A DNA stretch of 37,950 nt from Pseudoalteromonas sp. FUC4 (GCF_008370255.1 NZ_SEUI01000003.1:299580-337529); one strand, 5' to 3'. Shown: positions 9,623 to 19,912, counted from the first letter of the stretch. The notes: generated from the letters alone by a model not told the origin. Translations and numbers: made by a program.

Positions 9623-10794
9623 TTGCTTTTGCCGATATAAGAGATGCATTAACACCAAAACCTTCAGGTCAGTTGTATGATGTACCGCTGCTGTACTGCG
9701 TAATTATGTTAATTGGTGTTGGTTTTATCATGGTAACCAGCGCTTCAATGCCGACCGCTGAGCGGTTATTTGATGACCCGTACCATATTACTATTCGCCA
9801 CAGTATGTTTTTGGCAATGTCTTTTGTACTTTTTTGGATAAGTGTTTGTGTGCCAATGGATTGGTGGAAACGATCCAACCCTTATTTATTAATACTAGGC
9901 ATGGTGCTGTTAATAGCGGTATTGATTGTTGGGCGTGAAGTGAATGGTGCTAAACGATGGATACCTATTGGTCCTGTTGGTTTTCAGGTTGCTGAGGCCG
10001 CTAAATTATACTTTTTTAGTTATATTGCGGGTTATTTGGTAAGAAAGCGCGAAGAAGTACAAGAAAATATTAAAGGCTTTGCAAAGCCAATAGCTGTATT
10101 TGCAGTGTATGCGCTGCTTATTTTGTTGCAACCTGATTTAGGCACAGTGGTTGTTATGTTTGTAACAACGGTTGGTTTACTGTTTTTAGCTGGCGCTAAA
10201 TTATGGCAGTTCTTTGTACTTATTCTAACCGGCGTTGGTTTGGTTGTATTACTGATTATTGTTGAACCATATCGAATGGCGCGTGTTGTCGGCTTTTTAG
10301 ACCCTTGGGATGATCCTTTTGGTAAGGGTTATCAGTTGGTTCAATCGCTAATGGCTTATAGCCAAGGTGGTTGGTTTGGCCAAGGCTTAGGTAACAGTGT
10401 ACAAAAACTGCAATATTTACCTGAAGCGCATAACGATTTTATTTTTGCTGTAATAGGTGAAGAACTTGGTTTAATAGGCGTTGTAAGTATTTTAATGGTA
10501 TTAGCTACTTTAGTATTTAGAGCGTTATTAATAGGCCAACAAGCGCTTAAGTGTGGCAAAGAATACGAAGGCTATTTTTCGTTTGCCATTGGTATTTGGT
10601 TTGCATTTCAAACCATGGTGAATGTAGGTGCGAGCGCGGGTATTTTGCCAACGAAGGGTTTAACCCTGCCATTTATTTCTTATGGTGGTTCAAGCTTGTT
10701 AATTATGACCATTGCCACGGGTATTTTATTGCGCGTAGATTTTGAAACTAAAATGGCAACCAAACAAGCCACCTCACGTGGAGGCAAGCGATGA
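9619..10794 (+). CDS. ftsW: Septal peptidoglycan glycosyltransferase FtsW
   Basis: FtsW is the SEDS-family lipid II polymerase that pairs with FtsI at the septum. The ATG at 9619 lies in an ATGA overlap with murD and gives 391 residues; an alternative upstream codon would extend into murD. About ten membrane segments are visible. The conserved SEDS blocks NGAKRWIPIGPVGFQVAE, LLQPDLGTVVV, QSLMAYSQGGWFGQGLGNS, AHNDFIFAVIGEELG and the late PFISYGGSSL are present. The C-terminus is short and basic. The stop overlaps murG by four bases. Confidence 0.96.
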   Translation: MIAFADIRDALTPKPSGQLYDVPLLYCVIMLIGVGFIMVTSASMPTAERLFDDPYHITIRHSMFLAMSFVLFWISVCVPMDWWKRSNPYLLILGMVLLIAVLIVGREVNGAKRWIPIGPVGFQVAEAAKLYFFSYIAGYLVRKREEVQENIKGFAKPIAVFAVYALLILLQPDLGTVVVMFVTTVGLLFLAGAKLWQFFVLILTGVGLVVLLIIVEPYRMARVVGFLDPWDDPFGKGYQLVQSLMAYSQGGWFGQGLGNSVQKLQYLPEAHNDFIFAVIGEELGLIGVVSILMVLATLVFRALLIGQQALKCGKEYEGYFSFAIGIWFAFQTMVNVGASAGILPTKGLTLPFISYGGSSLLIMTIATGILLRVDFETKMATKQATSRGGKR

Positions 10795-11867
10795 GTAAAA
10801 AATTAGTAGTAGTGGCTGGTGGAACTGGCGGACACATTTTTCCTGGTATTGCAGTGGCTGATTATTTAAAACAGCAGGGCTGGCAAGTTAGCTGGATTGG
10901 CACACCAGATCGAATGGAGGCAAGCGTTGTACCTAAGCATAATATAGATATTGATTTTATTAATGTAAAAGGTGTTCGTGGTAACGGATTAAAACGTCTT
11001 ATTAAAGCCCCATTCATGGTAGTTAATGCAGTATTGCAAGCGCGTAAGGTATTGAAAGAACAGCGTCCTGATGTAGTACTCGCTATGGGCGGTTATGTTA
11101 CGGGACCAACGGGAATTGCCGCAAAGAGTTTAGGTATCCCGCTTGTTATTCACGAGCAAAATGCTGTAGCGGGTATGAGTAATAAACTGCTAGCTAAGGT
11201 GGCTACACGTGTATTAGCAGCATTTCCAAGTGCTTTTGCACAGGGGCAAGCCGAGCTAGTAGGTAACCCAGTTCGCCAAAGCGTTATGAATATAGCCAAA
11301 CGCGATGTATCAAGCCCTATTAATATTTTAGTGGTAGGGGGCTCGCTTGGTGCACAAGTGCTTAATCAAACATTACCAGAAGCATTTAAAGTCCTAAATA
11401 ATACGGCTCCTATAAGCGTATGGCATCAAACAGGTAAGGGTCATTTATCTACTGTAGAAACAGCTTATAAAATGCATGGTTTTGCAGATGATAATACAAA
11501 AATAGCTGAATTTATTGATGATATGGACGCAGCCTATAGCTGGGCTGATATTGTTGTTTGCCGCGCTGGTGCGTTAACTGTCAGCGAAATTGCAGCAGCA
11601 GGTAAAATGGCTGTTTTTGTTCCTTTTCCACATGCCGTGGACGACCATCAAACAGCAAATGCACAATATTTAGTGATGGCTAATGGCGCATTATTAATGC
11701 CACAAGGGCAGTTTAATAAACAATCAATTGTTGAACTATTAAGCCCGTATTTAGCCCAACCTTCATTAATTACTGAAATGGCTACAAATGCAAAAAAACA
11801 AGCTATTTTAGATGCCACAGCAAGCGTAGCAACGCACTGTGAGCAAGTAACAAATAAGAGAAAATAA
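10791..11867 (+). CDS. murG: UDP-GlcNAc:lipid I GlcNAc transferase MurG
   Basis: MurG converts lipid I to lipid II on the cytoplasmic face of the membrane. The 358-residue product (355 in E. coli) has the GT28 glycine loop GGTGGH at residues 10-15, the second G-loop GGYVTGPTGIAA, the acceptor motif HEQNAVAGMSNK, the UDP-GlcNAc loop VVGGSLGAQVLN, and the C-terminal CRAGALTVSEIAAAG and PFPHAVDDHQTANA blocks. All are diagnostic. The start overlaps ftsW and the stop abuts the GTG of murC. Confidence 0.97.
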   Translation: MSKKLVVVAGGTGGHIFPGIAVADYLKQQGWQVSWIGTPDRMEASVVPKHNIDIDFINVKGVRGNGLKRLIKAPFMVVNAVLQARKVLKEQRPDVVLAMGGYVTGPTGIAAKSLGIPLVIHEQNAVAGMSNKLLAKVATRVLAAFPSAFAQGQAELVGNPVRQSVMNIAKRDVSSPINILVVGGSLGAQVLNQTLPEAFKVLNNTAPISVWHQTGKGHLSTVETAYKMHGFADDNTKIAEFIDDMDAAYSWADIVVCRAGALTVSEIAAAGKMAVFVPFPHAVDDHQTANAQYLVMANGALLMPQGQFNKQSIVELLSPYLAQPSLITEMATNAKKQAILDATASVATHCEQVTNKRK

Positions 11868-13319
11868 GTGAAAGAAACGTCAGTACAAGAAAAACACACG
11901 CGCCCTGCAATGCGCCGAATAGAAACCATTCACTTTATTGGTATTGGTGGAGCAGGTATGGGCGGTATTGCTGAAGTACTCGCTTTTGAAGGCTACCGTA
12001 TTACAGGTTCTGACATTGCTCATAGCGCTATGACAGATCGCTTAATTAAAGCCGGTGCTGAGGTATTTATTGGCCATCATGAAAATAACGTGAAGGATGC
12101 CAATGTAGTGGTTGTTTCAAGCGCGATTGATGAAACAAACCCTGAAATTATTGCAGCTAAAGCAGCAAGAGTACCCGTTGTGCGCCGCGCAGAAATGCTC
12201 GCAGAGTTAATGCGTTTTCGCCACGGTATAGCGATTGCGGGTACGCATGGTAAAACAACGACAACAAGCTTAATTGCGAGTATTTATGGGCAAGCAGGGC
12301 TCGATCCAACTTTTATTATTGGTGGCTTGTTAAATAGCGCAGGTAGTAACGCAAAAGTAGGAAAAAGTGATTTTTTAATAGCAGAAGCTGATGAAAGCGA
12401 TGCGTCGTTTTTACACTTACAGCCAATGGTCTCGGTGATCACAAATATTGAAGAAGATCACATGGATACTTACGGCGGCAGCCTTGAAAAAATGAAAGAC
12501 ACGTATGTCGATTTCATTCATAACTTGCCGTTTTATGGTTTAGCCGTTGTATGTATTGATTCTGAAGTTGCAGCTGAGCTTATCCCGCGCTTTGGTCGCC
12601 CAGTTATTACGTATGGCGAATCAAAGGATGCTGATTATCGCATGAGCGACTTTAGCCAATCAGCAAATACGTGCACATTTACAGTAACTAACAAACAAGG
12701 TGAGTGTTTAACTGCCACTTTGAATATGCCTGGTCGACATAATGCACTTAATGCAACCGCTGCCATTGCGGTGGCAAAAGATCAAAACATTGCGAACCAT
12801 GCAATTTTAGAAGCGCTGCAGAAGTTTGAAGGTATTGGTCGTCGTTTTCAGCACTATGGTGAATTTGAAAACGAGCGGGGCAATGTGATGTTAGTTGATG
12901 ATTACGGGCATCACCCTTCAGAAGTTGCAGCAACAATTGCAGCAGTGCGTGAAGGCTGGCCTGATAAGCGCTTAGTAATGGTATATCAACCTCATAGGTT
13001 TTCTCGTACACGCGACTTGTACGAAGATTTTGTAAAAGTACTTGCTGATGTAGATCAGTTGCTATTGCTTGATGTGTATAGCGCTGGTGAAGATCCTATT
13101 GTGGGCGCAGACAGTAAAAGCCTATGTCGTAGCCTTCGCCAGCGTGGTAAAGAGCCGCTACATGTGGCAACAAATGCTGAGCTTGCAGGTGTTTTGGCCG
13201 CAAATTTACAAAATAATGATTTAGTATTAACCCAAGGCGCTGGTAATATAGGTCAGTTAGTTAAAACATTAGCTGCGACGGGTATGTCGATAGAAAAACT
13301 TAAGCAAGGTGAAGTATGA
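11868..13319 (+). CDS. murC: UDP-N-acetylmuramate:L-alanine ligase MurC
   Basis: MurC adds L-alanine to UDP-MurNAc, the first stem-peptide step. The GTG start at 11868 directly follows the murG stop and has AAGAGA nine bases upstream. It gives 483 residues with an N-terminal extension similar to E. coli MurC; an ATG at 11910, 14 codons in, is an alternative. Motifs are GIGGAGM (25-31), GTHGKTTT (125-132), [10 protein letters not shown], and the [10 protein letters not shown] and [12 protein letters not shown] blocks. The stop overlaps ddlB by four bases. Confidence 0.97.
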   Translation: MKETSVQEKHTRPAMRRIETIHFIGIGGAGMGGIAEVLAFEGYRITGSDIAHSAMTDRLIKAGAEVFIGHHENNVKDANVVVVSSAIDETNPEIIAAKAARVPVVRRAEMLAELMRFRHGIAIAGTHGKTTTTSLIASIYGQAGLDPTFIIGGLLNSAGSNAKVGKSDFLIAEADESDASFLHLQPMVSVITNIEEDHMDTYGGSLEKMKDTYVDFIHNLPFYGLAVVCIDSEVAAELIPRFGRPVITYGESKDADYRMSDFSQSANTCTFTVTNKQGECLTATLNMPGRHNALNATAAIAVAKDQNIANHAILEALQKFEGIGRRFQHYGEFENERGNVMLVDDYGHHPSEVAATIAAVREGWPDKRLVMVYQPHRFSRTRDLYEDFVKVLADVDQLLLLDVYSAGEDPIVGADSKSLCRSLRQRGKEPLHVATNAELAGVLAANLQNNDLVLTQGAGNIGQLVKTLAATGMSIEKLKQGEV

Positions 13320-14236
13320 CTCAGGTAAACACACAATTTGGTAAAGTAGCGGTACTGCTAGGTGGTAACTCAGCAGAACGTGAAGTGTCTTTACGATCGG
13401 GTCAGGCTGTTTTAAATGCGCTGCAAAATAGTGGTATTGATGCAATTGCATTTGACCCACAAAGTCGTTCTTTGTGGGAGTTAAAAGAATTAAATGTAGA
13501 TCGCGTTTTTATCGCTTTGCATGGCCGTGGCGGCGAAGACGGCACAGTGCAGGGCGCACTTGAATTTATGAACTTGCCTTACACGGGTAGTAATGTACTA
13601 GGTTCAGCACTTGCTATGGATAAAGTCCGTTGTAAACACTTATTTAAATCAGCGGGTTTAAGTACAGCACCTTATACCGTAGTTGATGCTAAAAAAGGCT
13701 TTGATGCTGCAGCTATTATGGGCGAGTTTAAAAAGGTAATGGTTAAGCCATCCCACGAAGGCTCAAGCATAGGTATGGCCCAAGCAAGTACAACACAAGA
13801 GCTTGAAGATGCACTAGCTAATGCATTTAAGTTTGATAACCAAGTACTTGTAGAGCAGTGGATCACTGGTCGTGAGTTCACCGTTACAGTGCTTGGCGAC
13901 GAAGTACAACCAGTCATTGAAATGACGACACCTAATGGTTTTTACGATTACCAAGCTAAGTATCAATCAAATACAACCCAGTACCATTGTCCTGCCGATT
14001 TATCAGAGCAAGATACTAAGTACTTACAGGCCATATCGCTAGATGCGTTTGATTTAGTGGGGGCAAGTGGTTGGGGTCGTGTTGATGCGATGCAAGACGA
14101 GCAAGGAAATTTCTACCTGCTTGAAGTAAATACAGTACCAGGCATGACTGAAAAGTCACTAGTACCGATGGCTGCAAAAGCGAAAGGGGCAACTTTTGAA
14201 CAATTAGTTGTTCGCATTTTAGAGCAAACGCTTTAA
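13316..14236 (+). CDS. ddlB: D-alanine:D-alanine ligase DdlB
   Basis: Ddl makes the D-Ala-D-Ala dipeptide used by MurF. The 306-residue product equals E. coli DdlB in length and has [17 protein letters not shown] near the N-terminus, [14 protein letters not shown], the ATP-grasp blocks [12 protein letters not shown] and [11 protein letters not shown], and [14 protein letters not shown] near the end. The QY-type loop [15 protein letters not shown] marks a D-Ala rather than D-lactate enzyme by analogy with known ligases. ATGA overlap with murC. It is one base from ftsQ. Confidence 0.97.
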   Translation: MTQVNTQFGKVAVLLGGNSAEREVSLRSGQAVLNALQNSGIDAIAFDPQSRSLWELKELNVDRVFIALHGRGGEDGTVQGALEFMNLPYTGSNVLGSALAMDKVRCKHLFKSAGLSTAPYTVVDAKKGFDAAAIMGEFKKVMVKPSHEGSSIGMAQASTTQELEDALANAFKFDNQVLVEQWITGREFTVTVLGDEVQPVIEMTTPNGFYDYQAKYQSNTTQYHCPADLSEQDTKYLQAISLDAFDLVGASGWGRVDAMQDEQGNFYLLEVNTVPGMTEKSLVPMAAKAKGATFEQLVVRILEQTL

Positions 14237-14237
14237 T

Positions 14238-15023
14238 ATGCATCCCCTTTTAGAAAAAGCTCAACAACTAAAACAGCAACTTAACTTTAATTGGTCGCTG
14301 ATTTTTGGAGTGAGTTTTTTTCTGGTTGTGGTTATAGGCTTAGTACAAATAACCACAGGTGTATCTGATTGGTTAGTTGAAAATAAAGATGCTCAAATTA
14401 AGCACCTTACAGTGCAAGGGCATCCCAAATACACAGATGAAACGGCAATTATAAAAGCAATTAAAAAAGCCGATTTAAGTAGTTTTTTTGAACTTGATGT
14501 TAAGCACGTGCAGCAGCTAGTTCAAGATTTGCCTTGGGTTGCTACCGCTTCGGTACGTAAACAATGGCCTGATACTATACAGGTGTATGTAGTTGAACAT
14601 GAAGTAGTTGCTCACTGGAATAGCGACTTGTTGCTCAACCAAAGTGGCCAAGCATTTCAAGCCAGCAGCGATAAGTTAGATGATAACTTACCGCAGTTAT
14701 ATGGCCCAGAAGGTAGCGAAGAAGAGGCGTGGGTTGCTTTTAAACAATTTGATGAAATGCTCAGAGTTAATGGTTTAACATTAACAAGTTTGGCATTATC
14801 GGAGCGTTTTTCGTGGCAACTTTGGCTAGATAACGGAATTCGCTTAAATTTAGGGCGTAAAGATAAAGCCAAGCGTGTACAACGTTTTATAGACGTTTAC
14901 CCACGAATGGAACAACGTGCAGATGCACAAGTAGATACAATCGATTTACGGTATGATACCGGCCTTGCAGTAAGCTTTAAGCCAATGCAAGAAGAACAAT
15001 TACAAAATAAGAGTAAGGCATGA
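14238..15023 (+). CDS. ftsQ: Cell division protein FtsQ
   Basis: FtsQ anchors the FtsQLB complex in the divisome. The 261-residue product has a cytoplasmic N-terminus, one membrane segment at about residues 20-39, a POTRA domain starting near residue 53 (IKHLTVQGHPKYTDETAI), and the periplasmic beta domain with DLPWVATASVRKQWPDTIQVYVVEHEVVAHWN and IDLRYDTGLAVSF near the end, typical of FtsQ. E. coli FtsQ is 276 residues. The stop overlaps ftsA by four bases. Confidence 0.96.
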   Translation: MHPLLEKAQQLKQQLNFNWSLIFGVSFFLVVVIGLVQITTGVSDWLVENKDAQIKHLTVQGHPKYTDETAIIKAIKKADLSSFFELDVKHVQQLVQDLPWVATASVRKQWPDTIQVYVVEHEVVAHWNSDLLLNQSGQAFQASSDKLDDNLPQLYGPEGSEEEAWVAFKQFDEMLRVNGLTLTSLALSERFSWQLWLDNGIRLNLGRKDKAKRVQRFIDVYPRMEQRADAQVDTIDLRYDTGLAVSFKPMQEEQLQNKSKA

Positions 15024-16252
15024 CTAAGTCAGCAGAAAGAAACCTAGTAATAGGATTAGACGTTGGCACCTCGAAAGTGGTTGCCACGGTAGGTGAAATC
15101 ACCGCAGATAACAAGCTCAGTATTGTTGGTGTGGGCAGCCAAGTATCTCATGGTATGGATAAAGGCGGCGTTAACGATTTAAACTTAGTGTCTGAGTCTA
15201 TTCGACGAGCAATAGACGAGGCCGAGTTAATGGCTGATTGTCGTATTAGCTCTGTGTATTTGGGTATTTCTGGCAAACATATACAGTGCCAAAACGAAAG
15301 TGGCGTGGTGGCAATTAATAACACCGAAGTCACTGACGAAGATATTGAAAACGTAATACATATTGCGCGTTCTGTGCCTATTTCAGCAGAGCGTAAAATG
15401 CTACATGCATTGCCGCAAGAATACAGCATCGATATGCAAGAGGGCATTAAAAACCCGCTAGGTATGAGCGGCGTTCGTATGGAAGCGCGTGCACATATCA
15501 TTACGTGCTCAAACGATATGGCAAAAAATATCGAAAAATGTGTAGAACGCTGTGGTCTTGAAGTCGATCAACTTATCTTTACTGCACTAGCCTCATGTTA
15601 TTCTGTACTAACAGATGACGAAAAAGAGCTAGGTGTTGCAGTACTTGATATTGGTGGCGGTACTATGGATATCACCATTTATATTAATGGCGCACTTCGT
15701 CACTCTGCGGTCATACCTGTAGCGGGTAACCAAGTTACTGGTGATATTGCAAAAATATTTCGTACACCTATATCACATGCAGAGTCACTCAAAGTACAAT
15801 ACGCATGTGCTAGTAGCCAAATGGCAAGTAGCGAAGACACAATTGAAGTACCAAGTGTAGGCGGGCGACCAGCAAGATTAATGTCGCGCCATACATTATC
15901 TGAGGTGGTAGAGCCTCGTTTTAGAGAATTATTTGAGCTTGCGATGGAAGAAATTCGTCGTTCAGGCTTAGAAGACCAAATTGCGGCAGGTCTCGTTATA
16001 ACAGGCGGGACTGCTAAAATGACTGGCGCTATGGAAGTGGCAGAAGACATCTTCCAAATGCCAGTAAGAATAGGCAAACCAATCGGGATGGTTGGTTTGA
16101 CAGACTATGTAGATGATCCTTCGTACGCAACCGCTGTTGGTTTGTTACAATACGGGCGTACCATGCAATCGATGAATGCACAAAAGTCGAAAGCAGAGGA
16201 TAACAATAATTGGTGGAACCGCATTACTAAATGGTTCCAAGGCGAGTTTTAA
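15020..16252 (+). CDS. ftsA: Cell division protein FtsA
   Basis: FtsA is an actin-like ATPase that tethers FtsZ to the membrane and recruits later division proteins. The 410-residue product has phosphate-loop 1 GLDVGTSKVVATVGE (about residues 13-27), the inserted 1C domain, the phosphate-2 loop AVLDIGGGTMDITIY, and the adenosine loop VITGGTAKMTGA. The C-terminus NNWWNRITKWFQGEF forms the amphipathic membrane-targeting helix. AAGG-like sequence precedes the start, which overlaps ftsQ. ftsZ follows after 21 bases. Confidence 0.97.
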   Translation: MTKSAERNLVIGLDVGTSKVVATVGEITADNKLSIVGVGSQVSHGMDKGGVNDLNLVSESIRRAIDEAELMADCRISSVYLGISGKHIQCQNESGVVAINNTEVTDEDIENVIHIARSVPISAERKMLHALPQEYSIDMQEGIKNPLGMSGVRMEARAHIITCSNDMAKNIEKCVERCGLEVDQLIFTALASCYSVLTDDEKELGVAVLDIGGGTMDITIYINGALRHSAVIPVAGNQVTGDIAKIFRTPISHAESLKVQYACASSQMASSEDTIEVPSVGGRPARLMSRHTLSEVVEPRFRELFELAMEEIRRSGLEDQIAAGLVITGGTAKMTGAMEVAEDIFQMPVRIGKPIGMVGLTDYVDDPSYATAVGLLQYGRTMQSMNAQKSKAEDNNNWWNRITKWFQGEF

Positions 16253-16273
16253 GACTCAAGTCGGAGAGTAAAC

Positions 16274-17518
16274 ATGTTTGATATAATGGAACAACACAGC
16301 GAAGAAGCTGTAATAAAAGTAATCGGCGTGGGCGGTGGTGGCGGTAACGCTGTTGAGCACATGGTAAAACAACAAATAGAAGGCGTGCGTTTTATAGCCG
16401 CAAATACGGATGCGCAAGCATTACGTAACTCTGCTGCCGATATTACAGTTCAACTAGGCACGCAAATAACCTCTGGGTTAGGTGCGGGCGCAAACCCTGA
16501 AGTCGGCCGTAAATCGGCTGAAGAAGATGCAGATACAATTCGTGCCAGCCTTGAAGGCGCCGATATGGTATTTATTGCAGCCGGTATGGGCGGCGGTACA
16601 GGTACTGGTGCAGCACCTGTAGTTGCTAAAATTGCTAAAGAACTCGGTATTTTAACTGTTGCAGTTGTAACACGTCCTTTTGATTTTGAAGGTAAAAAAC
16701 GTGCAGCAGCCGCTGAACAAGGCATTAATGAATTGTCAGAAATTGTAGATTCACTTATTACAATTCCTAACAATAAATTGCTTAAAGTTTTAGGGAAAGG
16801 GACTACACTTCTAGATGCCTTCGCTAAAGCTAATGACGTATTATTTGGTGCGGTACAAGGTATAGCAGAGCTAATTACACGTTCTGGTTTAATTAACGTG
16901 GATTTCGCCGATGTTAGAACAGTAATGTCTGCAATGGGTACTGCAATGATGGGAACGGCGTCTGCGTCAGGTCCTGATCGTGCACAAGAAGCTGCAGAAG
17001 CTGCTATCTCAAGCCCACTACTAGAAGACGTTGATTTAACAGGTGCTAAAGGTATCTTAGTTAATATTACCGCTGGTATGGACATTGCGATTGAAGAATT
17101 TGAAATTGTGGGTAATCACGTTAAAGCACTTGCGTCAGAAAACGCAACGGTTGTTGTTGGTGCGGTAATCGACCCAGAAATGACTGATGAGCTACGTGTA
17201 ACGGTTGTTGCAACTGGTTTAGGCGGCGATCGTCGTCCACAGTTTGGTATTGTTGATAACGGCTTTAAAAAAGCATCAGGTTCTGATGTTGCAAGCACAT
17301 CAAACCAAACGAGCAGTATGTACGTACCAAGCTTTGCAAGCCAAGATACAAACGTTGAAGAAAACACGACTAAAGTACAAACTGAAAGCAAAGAAAAAGC
17401 GCCTTCAACGAGTTCAAGCAGTTCAAGTTCTTCAGCGCAAAATAGTAAAAAAGAAGATAAATCAGAAGGTGGTGATTATTTTGATATTCCCGCTTTTTTA
17501 CGTAAGCAGGCTGATTAA
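16274..17518 (+). CDS. ftsZ: Cell division GTPase FtsZ
   Basis: FtsZ polymerises into the Z-ring. The 414-residue product has the N-terminal GTP-binding [13 protein letters not shown] (residues 18-30), the tubulin signature [10 protein letters not shown] (106-115), and the T7 synergy loop [15 protein letters not shown] containing the catalytic acidic residue. A low-complexity, Ser-rich linker from about residue 330 to 400 includes a run of eight serines. The C-terminal peptide [14 protein letters not shown], which contacts FtsA and ZipA, is intact. The longer linker explains the size compared with E. coli (383). GGAG precedes the ATG. Confidence 0.98.
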   Translation: MFDIMEQHSEEAVIKVIGVGGGGGNAVEHMVKQQIEGVRFIAANTDAQALRNSAADITVQLGTQITSGLGAGANPEVGRKSAEEDADTIRASLEGADMVFIAAGMGGGTGTGAAPVVAKIAKELGILTVAVVTRPFDFEGKKRAAAAEQGINELSEIVDSLITIPNNKLLKVLGKGTTLLDAFAKANDVLFGAVQGIAELITRSGLINVDFADVRTVMSAMGTAMMGTASASGPDRAQEAAEAAISSPLLEDVDLTGAKGILVNITAGMDIAIEEFEIVGNHVKALASENATVVVGAVIDPEMTDELRVTVVATGLGGDRRPQFGIVDNGFKKASGSDVASTSNQTSSMYVPSFASQDTNVEENTTKVQTESKEKAPSTSSSSSSSSAQNSKKEDKSEGGDYFDIPAFLRKQAD

Positions 17519-17555
17519 CATTAAGTAATACTTTTGTTTGAAATGTGTACAAATA

Positions 17556-17584
17556 TTGAAAGGCAAAAGGATTTATGTTAAACT
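17556..17584 (+). promoter_or_regulatory. Candidate lpxC promoter
   Basis: In the 106-base gap between ftsZ and lpxC, TTGAAA (17556-17561) is separated by 17 bases from TAAACT (17579-17584), the same -10 hexamer proposed for mraZ. Transcription would begin near 17591. lpxC having its own promoter fits the known arrangement in E. coli. Confidence 0.5.
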
Positions 17585-17624
17585 CCGCCGTATAACTGTA
17601 ACTGATTTAAAAGTGAGCATACCT

Positions 17625-18536
17625 ATGATTAAACAGCGTACGATTGCACAAGTAGTCAAAGCCATAGGAATTGGACTTCATAAAGGTGAGAAGGTCACAA
17701 TAACTCTCCGACCTGCGAGCGCAAATACTGGGATTGTATTTCGTCGTGTCGACCTTGATCCGGTTGTTGATTTTGAAACAACACCTGAAGCCGTTGGTGA
17801 TACGCAGTTGTGTACCTGTTTAATTAACAAAGATGGTGTTCGCTTATCGACTACTGAGCATCTTATTGCAGCTGTTGCTGCAATGGGCATTGATAATCTA
17901 ATTGTAGAATTAGATAGCTCAGAAGTCCCGATTATGGATGGTAGTGCATTACCATTCATATATCTGTTACAAAAAGGCGGAATTGAAGAACAAAACGTTG
18001 CTAAACGCTTTATCCGTATTAAAGAAAAAGTACGCATTGAAGAAGATGGTAAGTGGGCTGAAGTTGAACCATATGATGGTTTTCATATCGACTTTGAGAT
18101 TGCATTTAACCACCCAGCTATCAATGAAAGTCGCCAACGTATTGGATTGGACATAACAACGCAAAGCTTTATTGAAGAAATTAGCCGTGCGCGTACTTTT
18201 GGATTTATGAAAGATATTGAATACATGCATGCAAACAACCTAGCGCTAGGTGGTAGCATGGATAGTGCTGTGGTACTTGATGAATTCAAAGTTTTAAATC
18301 CTAATGGCTTACGTTATAGCGATGAGTTTGTTAAGCACAAGATATTAGACTGTGTTGGTGACATGTTTATGACAGGTCATAATCTTTTAGGTAAAGTAAC
18401 TGCATTTAAATCGGGTCATGATTTAAATAATAAATTACTTCGTAAAATTATGGCTACAGAGTCAGCATGGGAGTGGGCAACATTTGAAACGCCTGTAACG
18501 ATGCCTGCACCCGGTCTTGAGTTAGCTCCAGCCTAA
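17625..18536 (+). CDS. lpxC: UDP-3-O-acyl-N-acetylglucosamine deacetylase LpxC
   Basis: LpxC catalyses the committed step of lipid A synthesis using zinc. The ATG at 17625 gives 303 residues starting [19 protein letters not shown], matching family N-termini; an upstream in-frame extension to 17538 is not needed. The metal and catalytic residues H79 (TTEHL), H238 and D242 ([11 protein letters not shown]) and H265 (SGHD) fall at the E. coli numbers. The nonpolar C-terminal tail ending LELAPA resembles the FtsH degradation tail of the E. coli protein, so regulated proteolysis is possible but inferred. Confidence 0.97.
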   Translation: MIKQRTIAQVVKAIGIGLHKGEKVTITLRPASANTGIVFRRVDLDPVVDFETTPEAVGDTQLCTCLINKDGVRLSTTEHLIAAVAAMGIDNLIVELDSSEVPIMDGSALPFIYLLQKGGIEEQNVAKRFIRIKEKVRIEEDGKWAEVEPYDGFHIDFEIAFNHPAINESRQRIGLDITTQSFIEEISRARTFGFMKDIEYMHANNLALGGSMDSAVVLDEFKVLNPNGLRYSDEFVKHKILDCVGDMFMTGHNLLGKVTAFKSGHDLNNKLLRKIMATESAWEWATFETPVTMPAPGLELAPA

Positions 18537-18566
18537 AGCAGTAAAAGAATAGTCACAAACAGTTAT

Positions 18567-18597
18567 AAAAAATGACGCTAATTAGCGTCATTTTTTT
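18567..18597. terminator. Bidirectional intrinsic terminator after lpxC
   Basis: The perfect 20-base palindrome ATGACGCTAATTAGCGTCAT (18572-18591) is flanked by an A-run on the left and a T-run on the right. It can end transcription of lpxC on the plus strand and of yjjG, which stops at 18615, on the minus strand. It closes the dcw cluster. Confidence 0.88.
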
Positions 18598-18614
18598 GCG
18601 TAAAATTTACTCTA

Positions 18615-19289
18615 TTATAACTCTAAAAGAGCTTGTAACTGATTTAAATGAGTTACTGTATAGGTTGGTTTTATCCCATCGGCCAATTGCTCACCTGGGT
18701 GTTGTAGCCAGCAAGTATCAATACCTGCATTGTTGCCGCCAAGTATGTCACTTGCAGCAGTGTCACCCACCATAAGTATCTCGCTTTTATCTGGGTTACC
18801 CATTAGCTCAAATGTATGTTCGAAAATCGCTTTATTTGGTTTTGCTATACCGACAAGTTCAGATATTACTAACCATTCAAACATATCTTTTAAGCCAGTA
18901 TGCTCAAGGCGTACGGTTTGTAAGCGGGCAAATCCGTTAGTAATAATACCTAACTTAGCATTTGGCTTAAGTTTATTTAAAAGCTCAATAGCACCAGGTA
19001 ATGGCTCGCAAATTTGCGCCATAGCATCTAAAAAAGCATCGTTTAGCTCTTTTGCGGGCACATTAAGCTTTGAAGCCCACTCATTAAAGCGTGTTACTTG
19101 TAAGTAATCTGCGCTAATAGTGCCATTTTGATAATCAACCCACAGCTGCTTATTGGTTTTTTGATAATTAATATAATCGTCTTGGCTAAAATCTACGTTG
19201 TAAGCTTTAAACATGCGAGTCATGCCCGCTAAAATATCAAACCTAAATAAGGTTTCGTCTGCATCAAACAATACATAGTTGTATTTCAT
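18615..19289 (-). CDS. yjjG: Pyrimidine 5'-nucleotidase YjjG (HAD family)
   Basis: YjjG removes phosphate from dUMP, dTMP and non-canonical pyrimidine nucleotides, a house-cleaning role. The 224-residue product has HAD motif I FDADET with D9 and D11, a helical cap, motif II GIITNG with T117, motif III K150 (IAKPNK), and motif IV GDTAASD with D176 and D181. The GIITNGFARLQTVRLEHTGL block is typical of YjjG. AGGAAG precedes the ATG. It is 13 bases downstream of yjjX, with which it likely forms an operon of two nucleotide-sanitising enzymes. Confidence 0.9.
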   Translation of the reverse strand: MKYNYVLFDADETLFRFDILAGMTRMFKAYNVDFSQDDYINYQKTNKQLWVDYQNGTISADYLQVTRFNEWASKLNVPAKELNDAFLDAMAQICEPLPGAIELLNKLKPNAKLGIITNGFARLQTVRLEHTGLKDMFEWLVISELVGIAKPNKAIFEHTFELMGNPDKSEILMVGDTAASDILGGNNAGIDTCWLQHPGEQLADGIKPTYTVTHLNQLQALLEL

Positions 19290-19302
19290 TAAACTTCCTA
19301 AA

Positions 19303-19848
19303 TTAATTTGTTTGGCTGAAGAGATCTACGTGTAGAAAAGGTGCCATAGCTAAAGTGAGTGCTTGTGTATAGGTGCTTTCGCGCGTGGCGTGATTGTTTG
19401 TAAGTAACCCAATAGCGCCCCCCTTTTGTTTAACGTTGGTGGTATTAAATGCTTTGTCCATTACATCGCCAAGCTCTTCGCCATTAAGTAATGCGTTATA
19501 AAGCACTTGAGGCAAGGGGAGGTTGCTGCTGCGCCCTACAACCTGATTTAAGGCATTATCAATAACTACGTAAGCAAAGGTTGCTGCACCATAGCTAAAT
19601 TGCTCTGCACCGCCTTCCATTGCCACGTAGTAGTGAGCTTGGTAATGCTCTTTGCAATAATTAACACGGTTTTGTGCGCCAACACGTGTTTCTTCTTCGC
19701 CAATAGGTTGATCTGGCACATTGGATGGGGCATCAACACCTTGGCAATCAATTTCATGTTCAGGGAAATACATTGCAAAAATATGTTTAGCAGCGTTAAT
19801 TTTTACAGGGTTTTTAGAACCCACAATAATTTTTAATGAGTACAACAC
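19303..19848 (-). CDS. yjjX: Inosine/xanthosine triphosphatase YjjX
   Basis: YjjX hydrolyses ITP and XTP, keeping deaminated purines out of nucleic acids. The 181-residue product has SKNPVKINA (residues 11-19), the GEEETRVGAQNR block (50-61), AMEGGAEQF and KGGAIGLLTNN, all typical of the family. No ATG fits: the frame opens with GTG at 19848 followed directly by TTG at 19845, with AAGGGA four or seven bases upstream, so TTG may be the true start. It lies immediately upstream of yjjG. Confidence 0.9.
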   Translation of the reverse strand: MLYSLKIIVGSKNPVKINAAKHIFAMYFPEHEIDCQGVDAPSNVPDQPIGEEETRVGAQNRVNYCKEHYQAHYYVAMEGGAEQFSYGAATFAYVVIDNALNQVVGRSSNLPLPQVLYNALLNGEELGDVMDKAFNTTNVKQKGGAIGLLTNNHATRESTYTQALTLAMAPFLHVDLFSQTN

Positions 19849-19912
19849 AATGTCCCTTATTGTTACTAAAAATCAGCAGTGTACGTGAGAGAGCTCAATC
19901 TTAGAAGAGGAG

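Noticed and set aside
16450..17085. Long open frame (211 codons) on the minus strand opposite ftsZ
   Set aside because: It lies entirely antisense to the conserved ftsZ core, has the Ser/Ala-rich composition of a reverse-frame shadow and no ribosome binding site.
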